Assembly: GCA_021770445.1 (NCBI GenBank)
Contig: JAETQY010000005.1
Location: forward strand, 177,185-241,184
From: Bacillota bacterium
Lineage (GTDB): Bacteria; Bacillota; Clostridia; Oscillospirales; Oscillospiraceae
Length of the DNA stretch: 64,000 bases
Direction: 5' to 3'
Each line of letters begins with the position of its first letter. The first letter of the stretch is position 1. Of the stretch, positions 37,458-46,795 are shown piece by piece. Made by a program: the position numbers and the translations under genes. Under the pieces are notes generated by a model. The model was not told where the DNA came from, searched no databases, and was given only the letters and a program-made list of their open reading frames with translations.

Positions 37458-40400
37458 ATGAACAAGATAATTCGCCAGCTGAACCGGGACATTCTGGAGG
37501 CCCTGGCCGCTCGCCGGCCCGGAGGGCTGACCAATCGTCGCGTCCTCCAGGACCTGATGAAGGCCCCCGCCTGGGACGAGGGCCTGTCCGCCCTGTTCCC
37601 CATCCGGGAGCGGCTGAGCTGCGCCCACATCCTGGAGCTGTGCACCCCTGTCCTGGACACCCTGTGTCCCGTCCCCCCCAAGGAGGGCTGGGGGAAGTTC
37701 ACCTACCAGTATGTCTGCCACCTCATGTTCCCGGAGGGCGGCTTCGCCCCTGAGGCGGAGCGGTCTGGAGCCGGGGCGGAGTTCTATCTGGTAGCCCTCC
37801 AGGTCCTGCTGGACCACGAGCGCTCCGCTCTGCCCTTCGACCCCATGCTGGACTTTCAGTTCCTCCCCGAGGAGGAGTATGAGACCTGCGACAAGGCCCG
37901 GGAGTACCGCCGCTTCCTGGCCGCCTGGCGCGGGGAGTTCCTCTACGAGCTGATGCGCCTGGGGATGGAGTTCACCCCCTTCAAGACCCTGAGCCACATC
38001 GCCGGGGTCCACCACATCGCCATGACCGCCGCCCGGGGGCTGGCCCAGGCCGGAGTGGAGGTGGACCTGGCCCTCATCTCGGGGGCCGCCGCCGCCCACG
38101 ACGTAGGCAAGTTCGGCTGCCGCCCCGGGGAGCGGGTGCCCTACCTCCACTACTACTACACCGACCAGTGGCTGCTGGACCGGAAAATGGAGGATATCAG
38201 CCACATCGCCTCCAACCACTCCACCTGGGACCTGGAGCTGGAGTCCCTATCGGTGGAGTCCCTGCTGCTCATCTACGCCGACTTCCGCTCCAAGTCGGAG
38301 CGGGACAAGGAGGGCAACGAGGTCGTGGTCCTCTACCCCCTGGACCAGTCCTTCCAGGTGATTTTGTCCAAGCTGGACAACGTGGACCGAAAGAAGCGTC
38401 GGCGGTACGAGTTCGTCTATGGCAAGCTCCACGACTTTGAGGACTACATGCGCCGGCTGGGGGTGGACGTGGACCTGACCGGCCAGCACCAGGCGCCCGT
38501 CCCGGCTAAGGACCCCGCCCTCATGGGCCCGGAGGAAACCCTGGATAGCCTGATCCTCCTGTCGGTGGAACACAACCTGCAATTGATGCACATGCTGTCC
38601 AACGAGCAGAAGTTCGGCAACATCATCGAGGCCGCCCGCTCCACCAAGAGCTGGCAGCAGCTCCGGGCCTACCTCAACGTCTTTGAGGAGTATTTCACCT
38701 ACCTGTCGGTGCGGCAAAAGACCCAGGCCTTGAGCTTTCTCTATGAGCTGCTGATGCACCGTGAGGGCGATATCCGCCGTCAGGCCGGCGCCCTCATCGG
38801 CCAGATTGTGGCCCGGTTCCACCTGGTCTACCGCAAGGAGGTGCCCAACCACGCCCAGAACGACCCGGCGGAGGAGGTACCCTTCACCCTGTGGGGCCAG
38901 TATTTGGACATGATCATCTTCCCCGACCACAAAACTACCCCTCAGCAGCGCTCCCACATCAGCTACACCCTGAAGCTGGTGGTGGAGTCCATGCTGAACC
39001 ACGCCCGGCCTGGGGACATCCCCCGGTTCCTGGACGCCCTGCTGCGCTACTACAACGACCCGGAGCACACCGACGACGACACCGCTTTCACCCTCCTCGA
39101 TGCTGCCCGCTACCTGCCTCCCAAGCACTACGGAGAGGAGACCCGGGAGAAGCTGGTCAATTTCGCCGCCCACTTCGCCGCCTCGGAGGACCTTCGGCTG
39201 GTGACGGCCGCCCTCCAGTTCCTCCGGGAGACGGTACGTAACATCCCACGCAGCCACCCCCAGATGGCTCGCATCGCCGATCTGGTGGAGTCGGTGCCCT
39301 CCAGCCAGCTGACCACCGTGTTCCTGAAATGCCGCATCCTGCGCCGGGCAGGGCGGGACGTGTCCGCCCTGGAGAATACCCTGTACCGCACCGACATCAC
39401 CAGTGAGGTCTTTCTGGACAACCTGAAAATCGCCACCCCTTGGATCGTCAAGGTAGCCGGTGTGGAGCTGCTCCGAGACCAGGTGGAGCACGGGGTGGAG
39501 GCCCACATCCTCCACATCGCCACCCACTTCTCCAACCTGGTGAAGGTATCCGAGCGGGTGGTGGTGCGGCACACCGCCGGCTCCGCCCTGGTGCACACCC
39601 TGTCCCTGCTCCGCCGGGACCAGCGCAACGAGGTGGTGGTGGAGCTGGGCAAGGGCCTGGAGATGGGTCAGTACGAGATCTCCAAGTACATCCCCCAGTA
39701 CCTGGGGGAGGCCGCCCTCTACCTCCACCCCAGCGAGCTGGACGAGCAGGTGCTGTGGCTGAAAACCCTGCTGGGCTCCCCCAACGACTCCGCCGTGGCC
39801 GGGGCGCTGAACACCATCGCCGTCCTCCTCCAGCACTACCCCGCCTATCAGCAGCGCTTCCCCGAGAAGCGGGAGGTCTACGAGGCGCGGCGGCAGGAGC
39901 TGCTGGGTCTGCTCCTCCAGGGGCTGGCCCACTATCGGGAGACGGTGCGCCAGGAGGCCCTTCTGGTCACCGGCAAGCTGTTGTTCGAGAGCCCCATCCT
40001 GGATATGGAGGAGAAGGCCAGGCTGTTCTCCCTCAGCTACCGCAAGCTGCTCTTCCTCACCCAGGAGTCCTCCTCCCGGCAGGACGGCCTCACCTTCTTC
40101 TACCGGGCGGCCGCCCTGGCCCACATCAACCGCTTTATCGCCCTGCGGCGGCTGGACCACGGCCCCTTTACCTTTGAGAAGCCCCGGAAGATCGCCTTCT
40201 TCCCCGGCACCTTCGACCCCTTCACCCTGTCCCACAAGGGCATCGTCCACGCCATCCGGGACCTTGGCTTTGAGGTCTACCTGGCGGTGGACGAGTTCTC
40301 CTGGTCCAAGAAGGCCCAGCCCCATCTGATCCGCCGGCAGATCGTCAACCTGTCCATCGCCGGGGACTTCCACGTCCACCTCTTCCCCGACGACATCCCG

Positions 40401-42251
40401 GTGAACATCGCCAACCCCGCCGACCTGCGGCGGCTGGTGGAGCTCTTCCCGGAGCAGCAGGTGTACATCGTGGCGGGCAGCGACGTGGTGGCCAACGCCT
40501 CCGCCTATAAGACCGAACCGGTGCCCTTCTCCATCCGCCGGATGAACCACGTCATCTTCCGCCGGGCGGGAGAGGCCGAGCTGCCCGCCCCTCTGCCCAT
40601 CACCGGACGGGTCATCCAGCTCCAGCTGCCCCCCCACCTGGAGGACATCAGCTCCACCCGCATCCGGGAGAACGTGGACCTGAACCGGGACATCTCCAAT
40701 TTCATCGACCCGGTGATCCAGGATTTTATCTACCAGAACGGTCTCTACCTCCGGGACAGCCAGGACAAGCCCATGCTGGGGGCCGGCGATCTGGAGTTCC
40801 AGTGGGTGGGCCAGCCCGACCCCCTGCTGCTGGACAGCCTCACTGCCGGCCAGCCCGACCGGGAAGCGGTGCGTTCCGCTATCTCCGACCAGGGGGACCG
40901 GGTGCTGCTGCTGCGCCGGACCGGCAGTGGGGACATTCTGGGCTACATCGCCTACCGCTCCCTCACTACCTCCCAGCTCTTTACCGCCCTGGGGGACACG
41001 GAGCTTGCCAACCGGGTCCGCCTGCGGGCTGCGGGCAAGACTATCCTCATCACCGCCCTGGCCGCCGACAGCAGCCATCGTTTCAAGGACTACCACCAGC
41101 TGCTGCTGTGCGAGCTGCTGGCCCGGTCCCTGGAGGAGGGCTGCGTCTATGGGGTGTTCTGCCCCCACGATGGGAAACTGGATGACCGGCTGGAGGATGT
41201 GCTTCTTCGTACCGGCTTTGTGGCCCGGGAGGCGGGCCGGCCCATCCGGGAGGCGGACATGCACGCCCCCGCTACCCTCATTCAGAACCTGGAGACCACC
41301 ATTCAGGAGCCCCTGGCCCAGAACCCCAGGGTGCTCTCCGCCATCCGCCGCAGCCACCAGAGCCTCCAGCGGGCCCTGGCCCGGCTCTGGCCCGGCTCCC
41401 TGATGCTCACCCTGTCCGCCGACATCATCCACCAGCGGCTGCTGGAGAAGATCACCGCCTACAACAACGTCCCCGCCGTCCCCACCACCCCACGGGTGCT
41501 GGGGGAGAACATGTGCGTCCCCTACGGCAAGCTCCTCCGGGGCAAGACTGTGCCCAACACGGTCACCAAGACCATCCACACCGACCGGGTCTACTCCCCC
41601 GACCTGTCGGAAAGCGTGATGGAGCCCTTCCCCTACTACGCCCCCATCCCCAGCCAGATCAGGACCATCAAGTCCTTCGACCGGCCGGTGATTTTGGTGG
41701 ACGACCTGATGCATCCCGGCTTCCGCTTCAAGGCCCTGGACCCCATCCTGCGCCAGGAGGGGGTGCCCATCCGCATGGTGCTGGTAGGGGTGCTGTCGGG
41801 CTACGGCAAGGACCTGATGGACGCCTGGGAGCGGCCGGTGGACTCGGTGTACTACCTGCCCACCCTGCGGCAATGGTTCATCGAGGCCACTTTGTACCCC
41901 TTTATCGGCGGCAACACCGTCCGGCGGCCCAGCTCGCCGGTGCCCGGCCTGCTGCCCGGCATTAACCACATCCTGCCCTACGCCCAGCCCGTCTATCAGG
42001 AGCCCTGCGCCCAGGAGGCGATATTTGAGCTGTCCCGCACCTGCCTGGAGGGGGCGCTGGACGTGATCCGTACCCTGGAGCAGGAGTACCGCATTCTCTA
42101 CGGCCGCAACCTGACACTGGCCCGGCTGCCCGAAGCGGTGATCCTCCCCCTGTGCCCCGACAAGGGCACCTGCCTGCACTACGACCCCACCCTGTCCGCC
42201 TCCGTCTACCTGGAGAACGACCTGGAGCAGCTGCTGCGGCAGCATCAATAA
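37458..42251 (+). CDS. Giant multidomain protein: HD-type phosphohydrolase, helical-repeat region, NadD-like nucleotidyltransferase, GNAT-like and PRTase-like domains
   Basis: AAAHDVGKFG (HD); KIAFFPGTFDPFTLSHKG and ISSTRIRE (nucleotidyltransferase); VILVDDLMHPGFRF (PRPP-binding-like). Confidence 0.8.
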   Translation: MNKIIRQLNRDILEALAARRPGGLTNRRVLQDLMKAPAWDEGLSALFPIRERLSCAHILELCTPVLDTLCPVPPKEGWGKFTYQYVCHLMFPEGGFAPEAERSGAGAEFYLVALQVLLDHERSALPFDPMLDFQFLPEEEYETCDKAREYRRFLAAWRGEFLYELMRLGMEFTPFKTLSHIAGVHHIAMTAARGLAQAGVEVDLALISGAAAAHDVGKFGCRPGERVPYLHYYYTDQWLLDRKMEDISHIASNHSTWDLELESLSVESLLLIYADFRSKSERDKEGNEVVVLYPLDQSFQVILSKLDNVDRKKRRRYEFVYGKLHDFEDYMRRLGVDVDLTGQHQAPVPAKDPALMGPEETLDSLILLSVEHNLQLMHMLSNEQKFGNIIEAARSTKSWQQLRAYLNVFEEYFTYLSVRQKTQALSFLYELLMHREGDIRRQAGALIGQIVARFHLVYRKEVPNHAQNDPAEEVPFTLWGQYLDMIIFPDHKTTPQQRSHISYTLKLVVESMLNHARPGDIPRFLDALLRYYNDPEHTDDDTAFTLLDAARYLPPKHYGEETREKLVNFAAHFAASEDLRLVTAALQFLRETVRNIPRSHPQMARIADLVESVPSSQLTTVFLKCRILRRAGRDVSALENTLYRTDITSEVFLDNLKIATPWIVKVAGVELLRDQVEHGVEAHILHIATHFSNLVKVSERVVVRHTAGSALVHTLSLLRRDQRNEVVVELGKGLEMGQYEISKYIPQYLGEAALYLHPSELDEQVLWLKTLLGSPNDSAVAGALNTIAVLLQHYPAYQQRFPEKREVYEARRQELLGLLLQGLAHYRETVRQEALLVTGKLLFESPILDMEEKARLFSLSYRKLLFLTQESSSRQDGLTFFYRAAALAHINRFIALRRLDHGPFTFEKPRKIAFFPGTFDPFTLSHKGIVHAIRDLGFEVYLAVDEFSWSKKAQPHLIRRQIVNLSIAGDFHVHLFPDDIPVNIANPADLRRLVELFPEQQVYIVAGSDVVANASAYKTEPVPFSIRRMNHVIFRRAGEAELPAPLPITGRVIQLQLPPHLEDISSTRIRENVDLNRDISNFIDPVIQDFIYQNGLYLRDSQDKPMLGAGDLEFQWVGQPDPLLLDSLTAGQPDREAVRSAISDQGDRVLLLRRTGSGDILGYIAYRSLTTSQLFTALGDTELANRVRLRAAGKTILITALAADSSHRFKDYHQLLLCELLARSLEEGCVYGVFCPHDGKLDDRLEDVLLRTGFVAREAGRPIREADMHAPATLIQNLETTIQEPLAQNPRVLSAIRRSHQSLQRALARLWPGSLMLTLSADIIHQRLLEKITAYNNVPAVPTTPRVLGENMCVPYGKLLRGKTVPNTVTKTIHTDRVYSPDLSESVMEPFPYYAPIPSQIRTIKSFDRPVILVDDLMHPGFRFKALDPILRQEGVPIRMVLVGVLSGYGKDLMDAWERPVDSVYYLPTLRQWFIEATLYPFIGGNTVRRPSSPVPGLLPGINHILPYAQPVYQEPCAQEAIFELSRTCLEGALDVIRTLEQEYRILYGRNLTLARLPEAVILPLCPDKGTCLHYDPTLSASVYLENDLEQLLRQHQ

Positions 42252-42372
42252 AAAGCCTCCCTCTCGGAGAGAGGTGGCACAGCGAAGCTGCGACGGAGGG
42301 AGTTTTTATGCGAATTACTCCCTCAGTCACCGCCTGATGGCGGCGACAGCTCCCTCAGAGAGGGAGCCTTGG
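42252..42372. repeat. Palindromic intergenic repeat of a second type
   Basis: GCCTCCCTCTCGGAGAGAGGTGGC...CTCCCTCAGTCACCGCCTGATGGCGGCGACAGCTCCCTCAGAGAGGGAGCCTT. Confidence 0.65.
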
Positions 42373-43688
42373 AAGAAATAATTACAGGACGTGATATTAC
42401 CATGTATTACTACAATGTCAACGGCGCCACCCTGGTCTCCCTTGTCCCGCTGGAGGGCTTTGGCCCCCAGACCGAGCCCGCCAACAGCTGGCGGATGTTC
42501 GCCGCCGTCCCTGGCGACCCGGTGCTGGGCCGGGGGTCCTTCCGGGTGAGCCACCCCGGCCAGCTTCTGGCCGGCCACGGCCTGGAGGCGCTGGACGCCT
42601 CCCGCCTGCCCAGCTTTGACGACGGCCCCACCAGCGCCGTGGTCAACGGGGAGGTCATCCCCCTGGAGCTGGACGAGACCGTCCGGCAGGCCATCGACGA
42701 CGGCCGGCTCACCGCCGTCAACACCGCCCGCCCGGGCTGGGAGGAGACCATTCACCGCTCCTTCCGCTCCGGCAAGCAGCGGGTGAACATCCTGGCCATC
42801 GGCGACGTGGGCTCCACCCTCCTCACCGGGCTGAAGCTGCTGGGCGGAGACACCATCTCCTCCATCGGCATCTGCGACCTCAGCGACCAGATCACCGCCC
42901 GGTGGGAGTTCGAGATGGGCCAGATCAGCCTGCCCTGGCAGTACGACGTCTTTCCCGAGGTGGAGGTGGTCTCTCCGGATGACCTCTTCGACTGCGACAT
43001 GTTCGTCTTTGTGGCCTCCAAGGGCATCCCGCCGGTGGGCTCCCAGGTGAAGGACGTGCGCATGGCCCAGTTCGAGGCCAACGCGGGCATTGTGAAGCAC
43101 TACGCCAGAATGGCCCGAGAGAAGCAGTTCAAGGGCCTGTGGTGCGCGGTGTCCGACCCGGTGGACCCCCTGGCCAAGACCGCCTATCTGGAGAGCAACA
43201 AGGACGAAAACGGCGTCTTTGACGGCAAGGGCCTGCGTCCCGAGCAGGTCCAGGGCTTCGGCCTGGGGGTGATGAACGCCCGGGCGGCCTACTTCGCCAA
43301 GCGGGACCCGAAATTGGCCTCCTTCCTCAGCGAGGGCCGGTCCTTCGGCCCCCACGGCACGGGGCTGTTTATCGCCAACTCCATCGCCAACTACGACGAG
43401 GAGCTGTCCCAGGAGCTGACCCACCTCACCGTCACCGCCAACCTGAAAATGCGGGAAATAGGTTTTAAGCCCTATGTGGCCCCCGCCCTGTCCTCCGGGG
43501 CCCTGTCCCTGCTGCTCACCCTCCGGGGGGAGTGGCACTGCGGCTCTGTGTTCCTGGACGGGGTGTACATGGGCGTGAAAAACCGCTACACCCCCGCCGG
43601 GGTGGAGACCGAGCTGCTGCCCCACATCCCCGATCCCCTCTTTACCCATATCCAGGAGGCGGCGGAGCACCTCAAGAGCATCATTTAA
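42369..43688 (+). CDS. Lactate/malate dehydrogenase-like NAD-binding protein
   Basis: NILAIGDVGSTLLTGLKLLGGDTISSIGICDLSD Rossmann; CDMFVFVASKGIPPVGSQVKDVRMAQFEANAGIVKHYARMA LDH-like. Start may be internal (ATG 42402). Confidence 0.75.
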   Translation: MEEIITGRDITMYYYNVNGATLVSLVPLEGFGPQTEPANSWRMFAAVPGDPVLGRGSFRVSHPGQLLAGHGLEALDASRLPSFDDGPTSAVVNGEVIPLELDETVRQAIDDGRLTAVNTARPGWEETIHRSFRSGKQRVNILAIGDVGSTLLTGLKLLGGDTISSIGICDLSDQITARWEFEMGQISLPWQYDVFPEVEVVSPDDLFDCDMFVFVASKGIPPVGSQVKDVRMAQFEANAGIVKHYARMAREKQFKGLWCAVSDPVDPLAKTAYLESNKDENGVFDGKGLRPEQVQGFGLGVMNARAAYFAKRDPKLASFLSEGRSFGPHGTGLFIANSIANYDEELSQELTHLTVTANLKMREIGFKPYVAPALSSGALSLLLTLRGEWHCGSVFLDGVYMGVKNRYTPAGVETELLPHIPDPLFTHIQEAAEHLKSII

Positions 43689-43700
43689 GAAGGTGGAACT

Positions 43701-44759
43701 ATGCCCATTACCCTGATCCATCCCGCCCCCGATTCCGGCTGGGCGGGCCAGCGGCTGGACACCGTCCTCAAGCACGCCCTGGCCGGCCGGGAGGTCCGCG
43801 TCGTGCGCAGGGCGGAGGAGCTGTCCGGTCTGGAGGGCCGGCGGCTGCTGCTGGCCCTGCCCCTGGGGGACACGGGGGTCAATCTGGAGTACATGCGCAT
43901 GCTGGCCCGGCTGCGGAGGGAGCCCGGTCTGCTGGACCGCTGCACCGGCGGGCTGATCGTAGACGGGGCTGGTGAGCTGTTTACCAAATCCGCCGCCGCC
44001 GAGGGGGCCCTGGCCATGAACCGGGCAGGCTGCGCCCTGGTGGGCCGGCCTCTGGTGGAGGGCACCGGCTCCCTGGCCAACTTCGCCGTCCAGGCTAAAA
44101 ACCTGGGGGTAGACCTGATGGGGGCCTACCGCCACGCCGCCGCCGAGTTGGCCGGCCAGGTGGAGGGCTTCGACTTTCCCAAAAAGGAGCGGCCGGAGGT
44201 GCTGGTCCTTCACGCCTCCAGCCATCACACCTCCAACACCATGGACCTGTGGGCCGGGGTGCGGGAGAAGCTGGAGGGGCAGTGTACCATCCGGGAGATC
44301 GGCCTGCGCAACGGCACTCTGTCCGACTGCTCCGGCTGCCCCTATACCATGTGCCTCCACTTCGGGGAGCAGGGGGGCTGCTTCTACGGCGGCGTGATGC
44401 AGGACGAGGTCTACCCCGCCGTCCGGGCGGCGGACGCCCTGGTGCTGTTGTGCCCCAACTACAACGACGCCCTGTCCGCCAACCTCACCGCCTGTATTAA
44501 CCGGCTCACCGCCCTGTTCCGCCAGACCAGGTTCTACGACAAGGCCGTCTTTGCCATCGTGGTCTCTGGCTACTCCGGGGGAGATACAGTGGCCCGGCAG
44601 GTGATTTCCGCCATGAATATGAACAAGTCCTTCTACCTCCCCGGCCGTTTCGCCCTCATTGAGACGGCCAACGATCCCGGCCAGGCCCTGGCCCTCCCCG
44701 GGATCGGGGAACGTCTGGAGGGCTTTGCGCAAAACATTCTGGACACGCTTTGCCTGTAA
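43701..44759 (+). CDS. Flavodoxin-fold NAD(P)H-dependent oxidoreductase with shikimate dehydrogenase-like N-terminal region
   Basis: VLVLHASSHHTSNTMDLWAGV...NGTLSDCSGCPYTMC...ADALVLLCPNYNDALSANLTACINRLTALFR. Confidence 0.75.
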   Translation: MPITLIHPAPDSGWAGQRLDTVLKHALAGREVRVVRRAEELSGLEGRRLLLALPLGDTGVNLEYMRMLARLRREPGLLDRCTGGLIVDGAGELFTKSAAAEGALAMNRAGCALVGRPLVEGTGSLANFAVQAKNLGVDLMGAYRHAAAELAGQVEGFDFPKKERPEVLVLHASSHHTSNTMDLWAGVREKLEGQCTIREIGLRNGTLSDCSGCPYTMCLHFGEQGGCFYGGVMQDEVYPAVRAADALVLLCPNYNDALSANLTACINRLTALFRQTRFYDKAVFAIVVSGYSGGDTVARQVISAMNMNKSFYLPGRFALIETANDPGQALALPGIGERLEGFAQNILDTLCL

Positions 44760-44763
44760 CATA

Positions 44764-44801
44764 GAAAACCGCCGCGGAACGAAACCCGCGGCGGTTTTTT
44801 T
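44764..44801. terminator. Terminator between convergent genes
   Basis: aaaaccgccgcggaacgaaacccgcggcggttttttt. Confidence 0.85.
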
Positions 44802-45585
44802 ACTCCAAATTTAGCTTGTGCTCCAAGATCCAACACACGGCGGCCAGAAAGAGGGCGGCAGGGATGAGCATGGTGGCGCTTGCGGTGAGCATAGAGCCGT
44901 AGGCATTGGCGGTAGCCATATCCATCAGCCGCTGAATGAAGGTAGCGGAGAACACCCGGCCGTATACGTTCATCAGCAGGATATACAGCCCAATGAAGGC
45001 GGCCACGCCAGCCAGCTTCCGGTGCCGGGGGACCAGATGCCCGATGGCGATTGCCAGATAGATGGCGGCAATGAACTGTACCATAGCTGACAGGGACATT
45101 AGGAGAAACTCCGCTACCAGGATCAGCATATCGGGGTGCTTTATCAGAGCCCGGAGGATATCCGACCAGAAGGGGACCTGCAGCAGATCGGACAGGTTCA
45201 ATGGGAGCATAACGAGAGCGGAGAGGAAACTCACGGCGCTGCATCCCACCCAGGTGACCGCTCCGCAGATCAGCTTGGAGGCCACCAGCTCCCAGCTTCG
45301 GACGGGAAGGGTGTGCATGAGATAGCCCTCGTCCCCCAGCAGACCTTTGGAGAAGCGGTTGATGACAAAGATGATGCCGATGACGAACATGGCGATGATT
45401 ACGGCCATAAAGGCAAACATTGGTACACTTGAAACGAAGGAGTTCCGGAGATGCACCGCGCGGTCGTCCGCGTCCACAAAAATGCTGAACCGGTTCACCA
45501 GGGCCAGCACCAGCGCCGCACCCCAGACCAGGGAAAACTGCTTCCACATAGCCCGGAAGTCGTATTTCAACAGCTTAAACAGCAC
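44800..45585 (-). CDS. ABC transporter permease
   Basis: MLFKLLKYDFRAMWKQFSLVWGAALVLALVNRFS...; 6-TM pattern. Confidence 0.85.
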   Translation of the reverse strand: MLFKLLKYDFRAMWKQFSLVWGAALVLALVNRFSIFVDADDRAVHLRNSFVSSVPMFAFMAVIIAMFVIGIIFVINRFSKGLLGDEGYLMHTLPVRSWELVASKLICGAVTWVGCSAVSFLSALVMLPLNLSDLLQVPFWSDILRALIKHPDMLILVAEFLLMSLSAMVQFIAAIYLAIAIGHLVPRHRKLAGVAAFIGLYILLMNVYGRVFSATFIQRLMDMATANAYGSMLTASATMLIPAALFLAAVCWILEHKLNLE

Positions 45586-46312
45586 GGTCTTCCCCTCCTT
45601 CCCACATAGGCTCTGCCTTGAAAATCTCCCGGAAGAGGGCGTCCACGCTCTTGCCTTCCTTCTCCCGGATGTCGTCCACCGTGGCGTGGAGCATGATTTT
45701 GCCCTCCTTCAGGAAAATGGCCTCGTCCAGCACCTTTTCAATGTCGGAGATCAGGTGGGTGGACAGCAGGACGGTGCCCTCCGGGTTGTAGTTAGTGAGA
45801 ATGGTGCGCAGGATAAAATCCCGGGCCGCCGGGTCCACCCCGGCGATAGGCTCGTCCAGCAGATAGAGCTTTGCCGCCCGGGCCATCACCAGCACCAGCT
45901 GCACCTTCTCCTTGGTGCCCTTGGACATGGACTTCAGCCGGTCCTTCGGCTCCACCCCCAGGGAGCGGCACATGGCCAGGGCCTTCTGGTAGTCAAAGTC
46001 GGCGTAGAAGTCCCGGAACAGGTCGAAGAGGTCTAGCGCCTTCATCCAGTCGGCGAAGTACATCCGGTCGGGCAGGTAGCTCACCACCGACTTGGTGTAG
46101 GGGCCGACGGCCTCGCCGTCGATGGCCAGCCAGCCCGTGGTGGGCTGGAGCAGACCACACAACAGCTTAATGAGGGTGGTCTTACCGCTGCCGTTGGGAC
46201 CCAGCAGGCCCACGATCCGTCCCGGCCCCACCTCCAGGTCCACCCCGCTCAGGGCAGGCCGCAGGCCGTAGGACTTGTAAAGCCCCCGGCACTCAATTAA
46301 AAAATCGCTCAT
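45575..46312 (-). CDS. ABC transporter ATP-binding protein
   Basis: GPNGSGKTTLIKLLCG, MSKGTKEKVQLVLVMARAA, LYLLDEPIAGVDPAARD. Confidence 0.92.
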   Translation of the reverse strand: MSDFLIECRGLYKSYGLRPALSGVDLEVGPGRIVGLLGPNGSGKTTLIKLLCGLLQPTTGWLAIDGEAVGPYTKSVVSYLPDRMYFADWMKALDLFDLFRDFYADFDYQKALAMCRSLGVEPKDRLKSMSKGTKEKVQLVLVMARAAKLYLLDEPIAGVDPAARDFILRTILTNYNPEGTVLLSTHLISDIEKVLDEAIFLKEGKIMLHATVDDIREKEGKSVDALFREIFKAEPMWEGGEDRAV

Positions 46313-46668
46313 GGTATCTCCTCCTTTAACAGCTCCACCGCCCGCTCCCGGCTGTAGCCCAGGGCGGACATGGCCTCGAAATAGTCCTGGACCACCGCCC
46401 GGGCCTCCCGCAAGCGGGCTCCCTCCAGAATGGCGGCATCCTGGGTGACTAGACGGCCCGCCGTCCGGTCGGCCCGGGCCAGCCCCTCCTGCTCCAGCTG
46501 AGCCAGCGCCCGCTGCATGGTGTTGGGGTTAACCCCCGCCTCCGCCGCCAACTCCCGCACTGAGGGCAGCCTGCTCCCCGGAGGGTAGACCCCGGCGATG
46601 ATCCGCCGAGCCAGCTGCTGGCTGAGCTGGGGCCAGATGGGCCGTCCGTCGTCCAGCTTCCAATCCAT
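46309..46668 (-). CDS. GntR-family (YtrA-like) regulator
   Basis: MDWKLDDGRPIWPQLSQQLARRIIAGVYPPGSRLPSVRELAAEAGVNPNTMQRALAQLEQEGL. Confidence 0.92.
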   Translation of the reverse strand: MDWKLDDGRPIWPQLSQQLARRIIAGVYPPGSRLPSVRELAAEAGVNPNTMQRALAQLEQEGLARADRTAGRLVTQDAAILEGARLREARAVVQDYFEAMSALGYSRERAVELLKEEIP

Positions 46669-46689
46669 GGCGGTCACCTCCCGCTTCAT

Positions 46690-46711
46690 TTGTATTATGT
46701 ACTTAATACAA
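46690..46711. promoter_or_regulatory. Putative GntR operator
   Basis: TTGTATTA-N6-TAATACAA perfect inverted repeat just upstream of the regulator gene; on the minus strand it follows TTGACA-17-TATTGT. Confidence 0.65.
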
Positions 46712-46744
46712 TAATACATCCAGAGCGGTTTGTCAACCCCTCCG

Positions 46745-46790
46745 GCAAAAAAATTTTGCCCCGCCGGAGTTCTGGCTCCGGCGGGGCATC
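46745..46790. terminator. Terminator after mnmE
   Basis: gccccgccggagttctggctccggcggggc with flanking T/A tracts. Confidence 0.8.
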
Positions 46791-46795
46791 TGCTT

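Noticed and set aside
38247-42248. 1333-aa minus-strand ORF opposite the giant HD/NadD-like gene
   Set aside because: Complete antisense overlap with a clearly coding gene; low-complexity G/V/L/H/Q-rich translation as expected from GC-rich codon bias on the opposite strand; no RBS or domain.
42327-44762. 811-aa minus-strand ORF opposite the LDH-like and flavodoxin-like genes
   Set aside because: Spans two good genes in antisense; no domain evidence.
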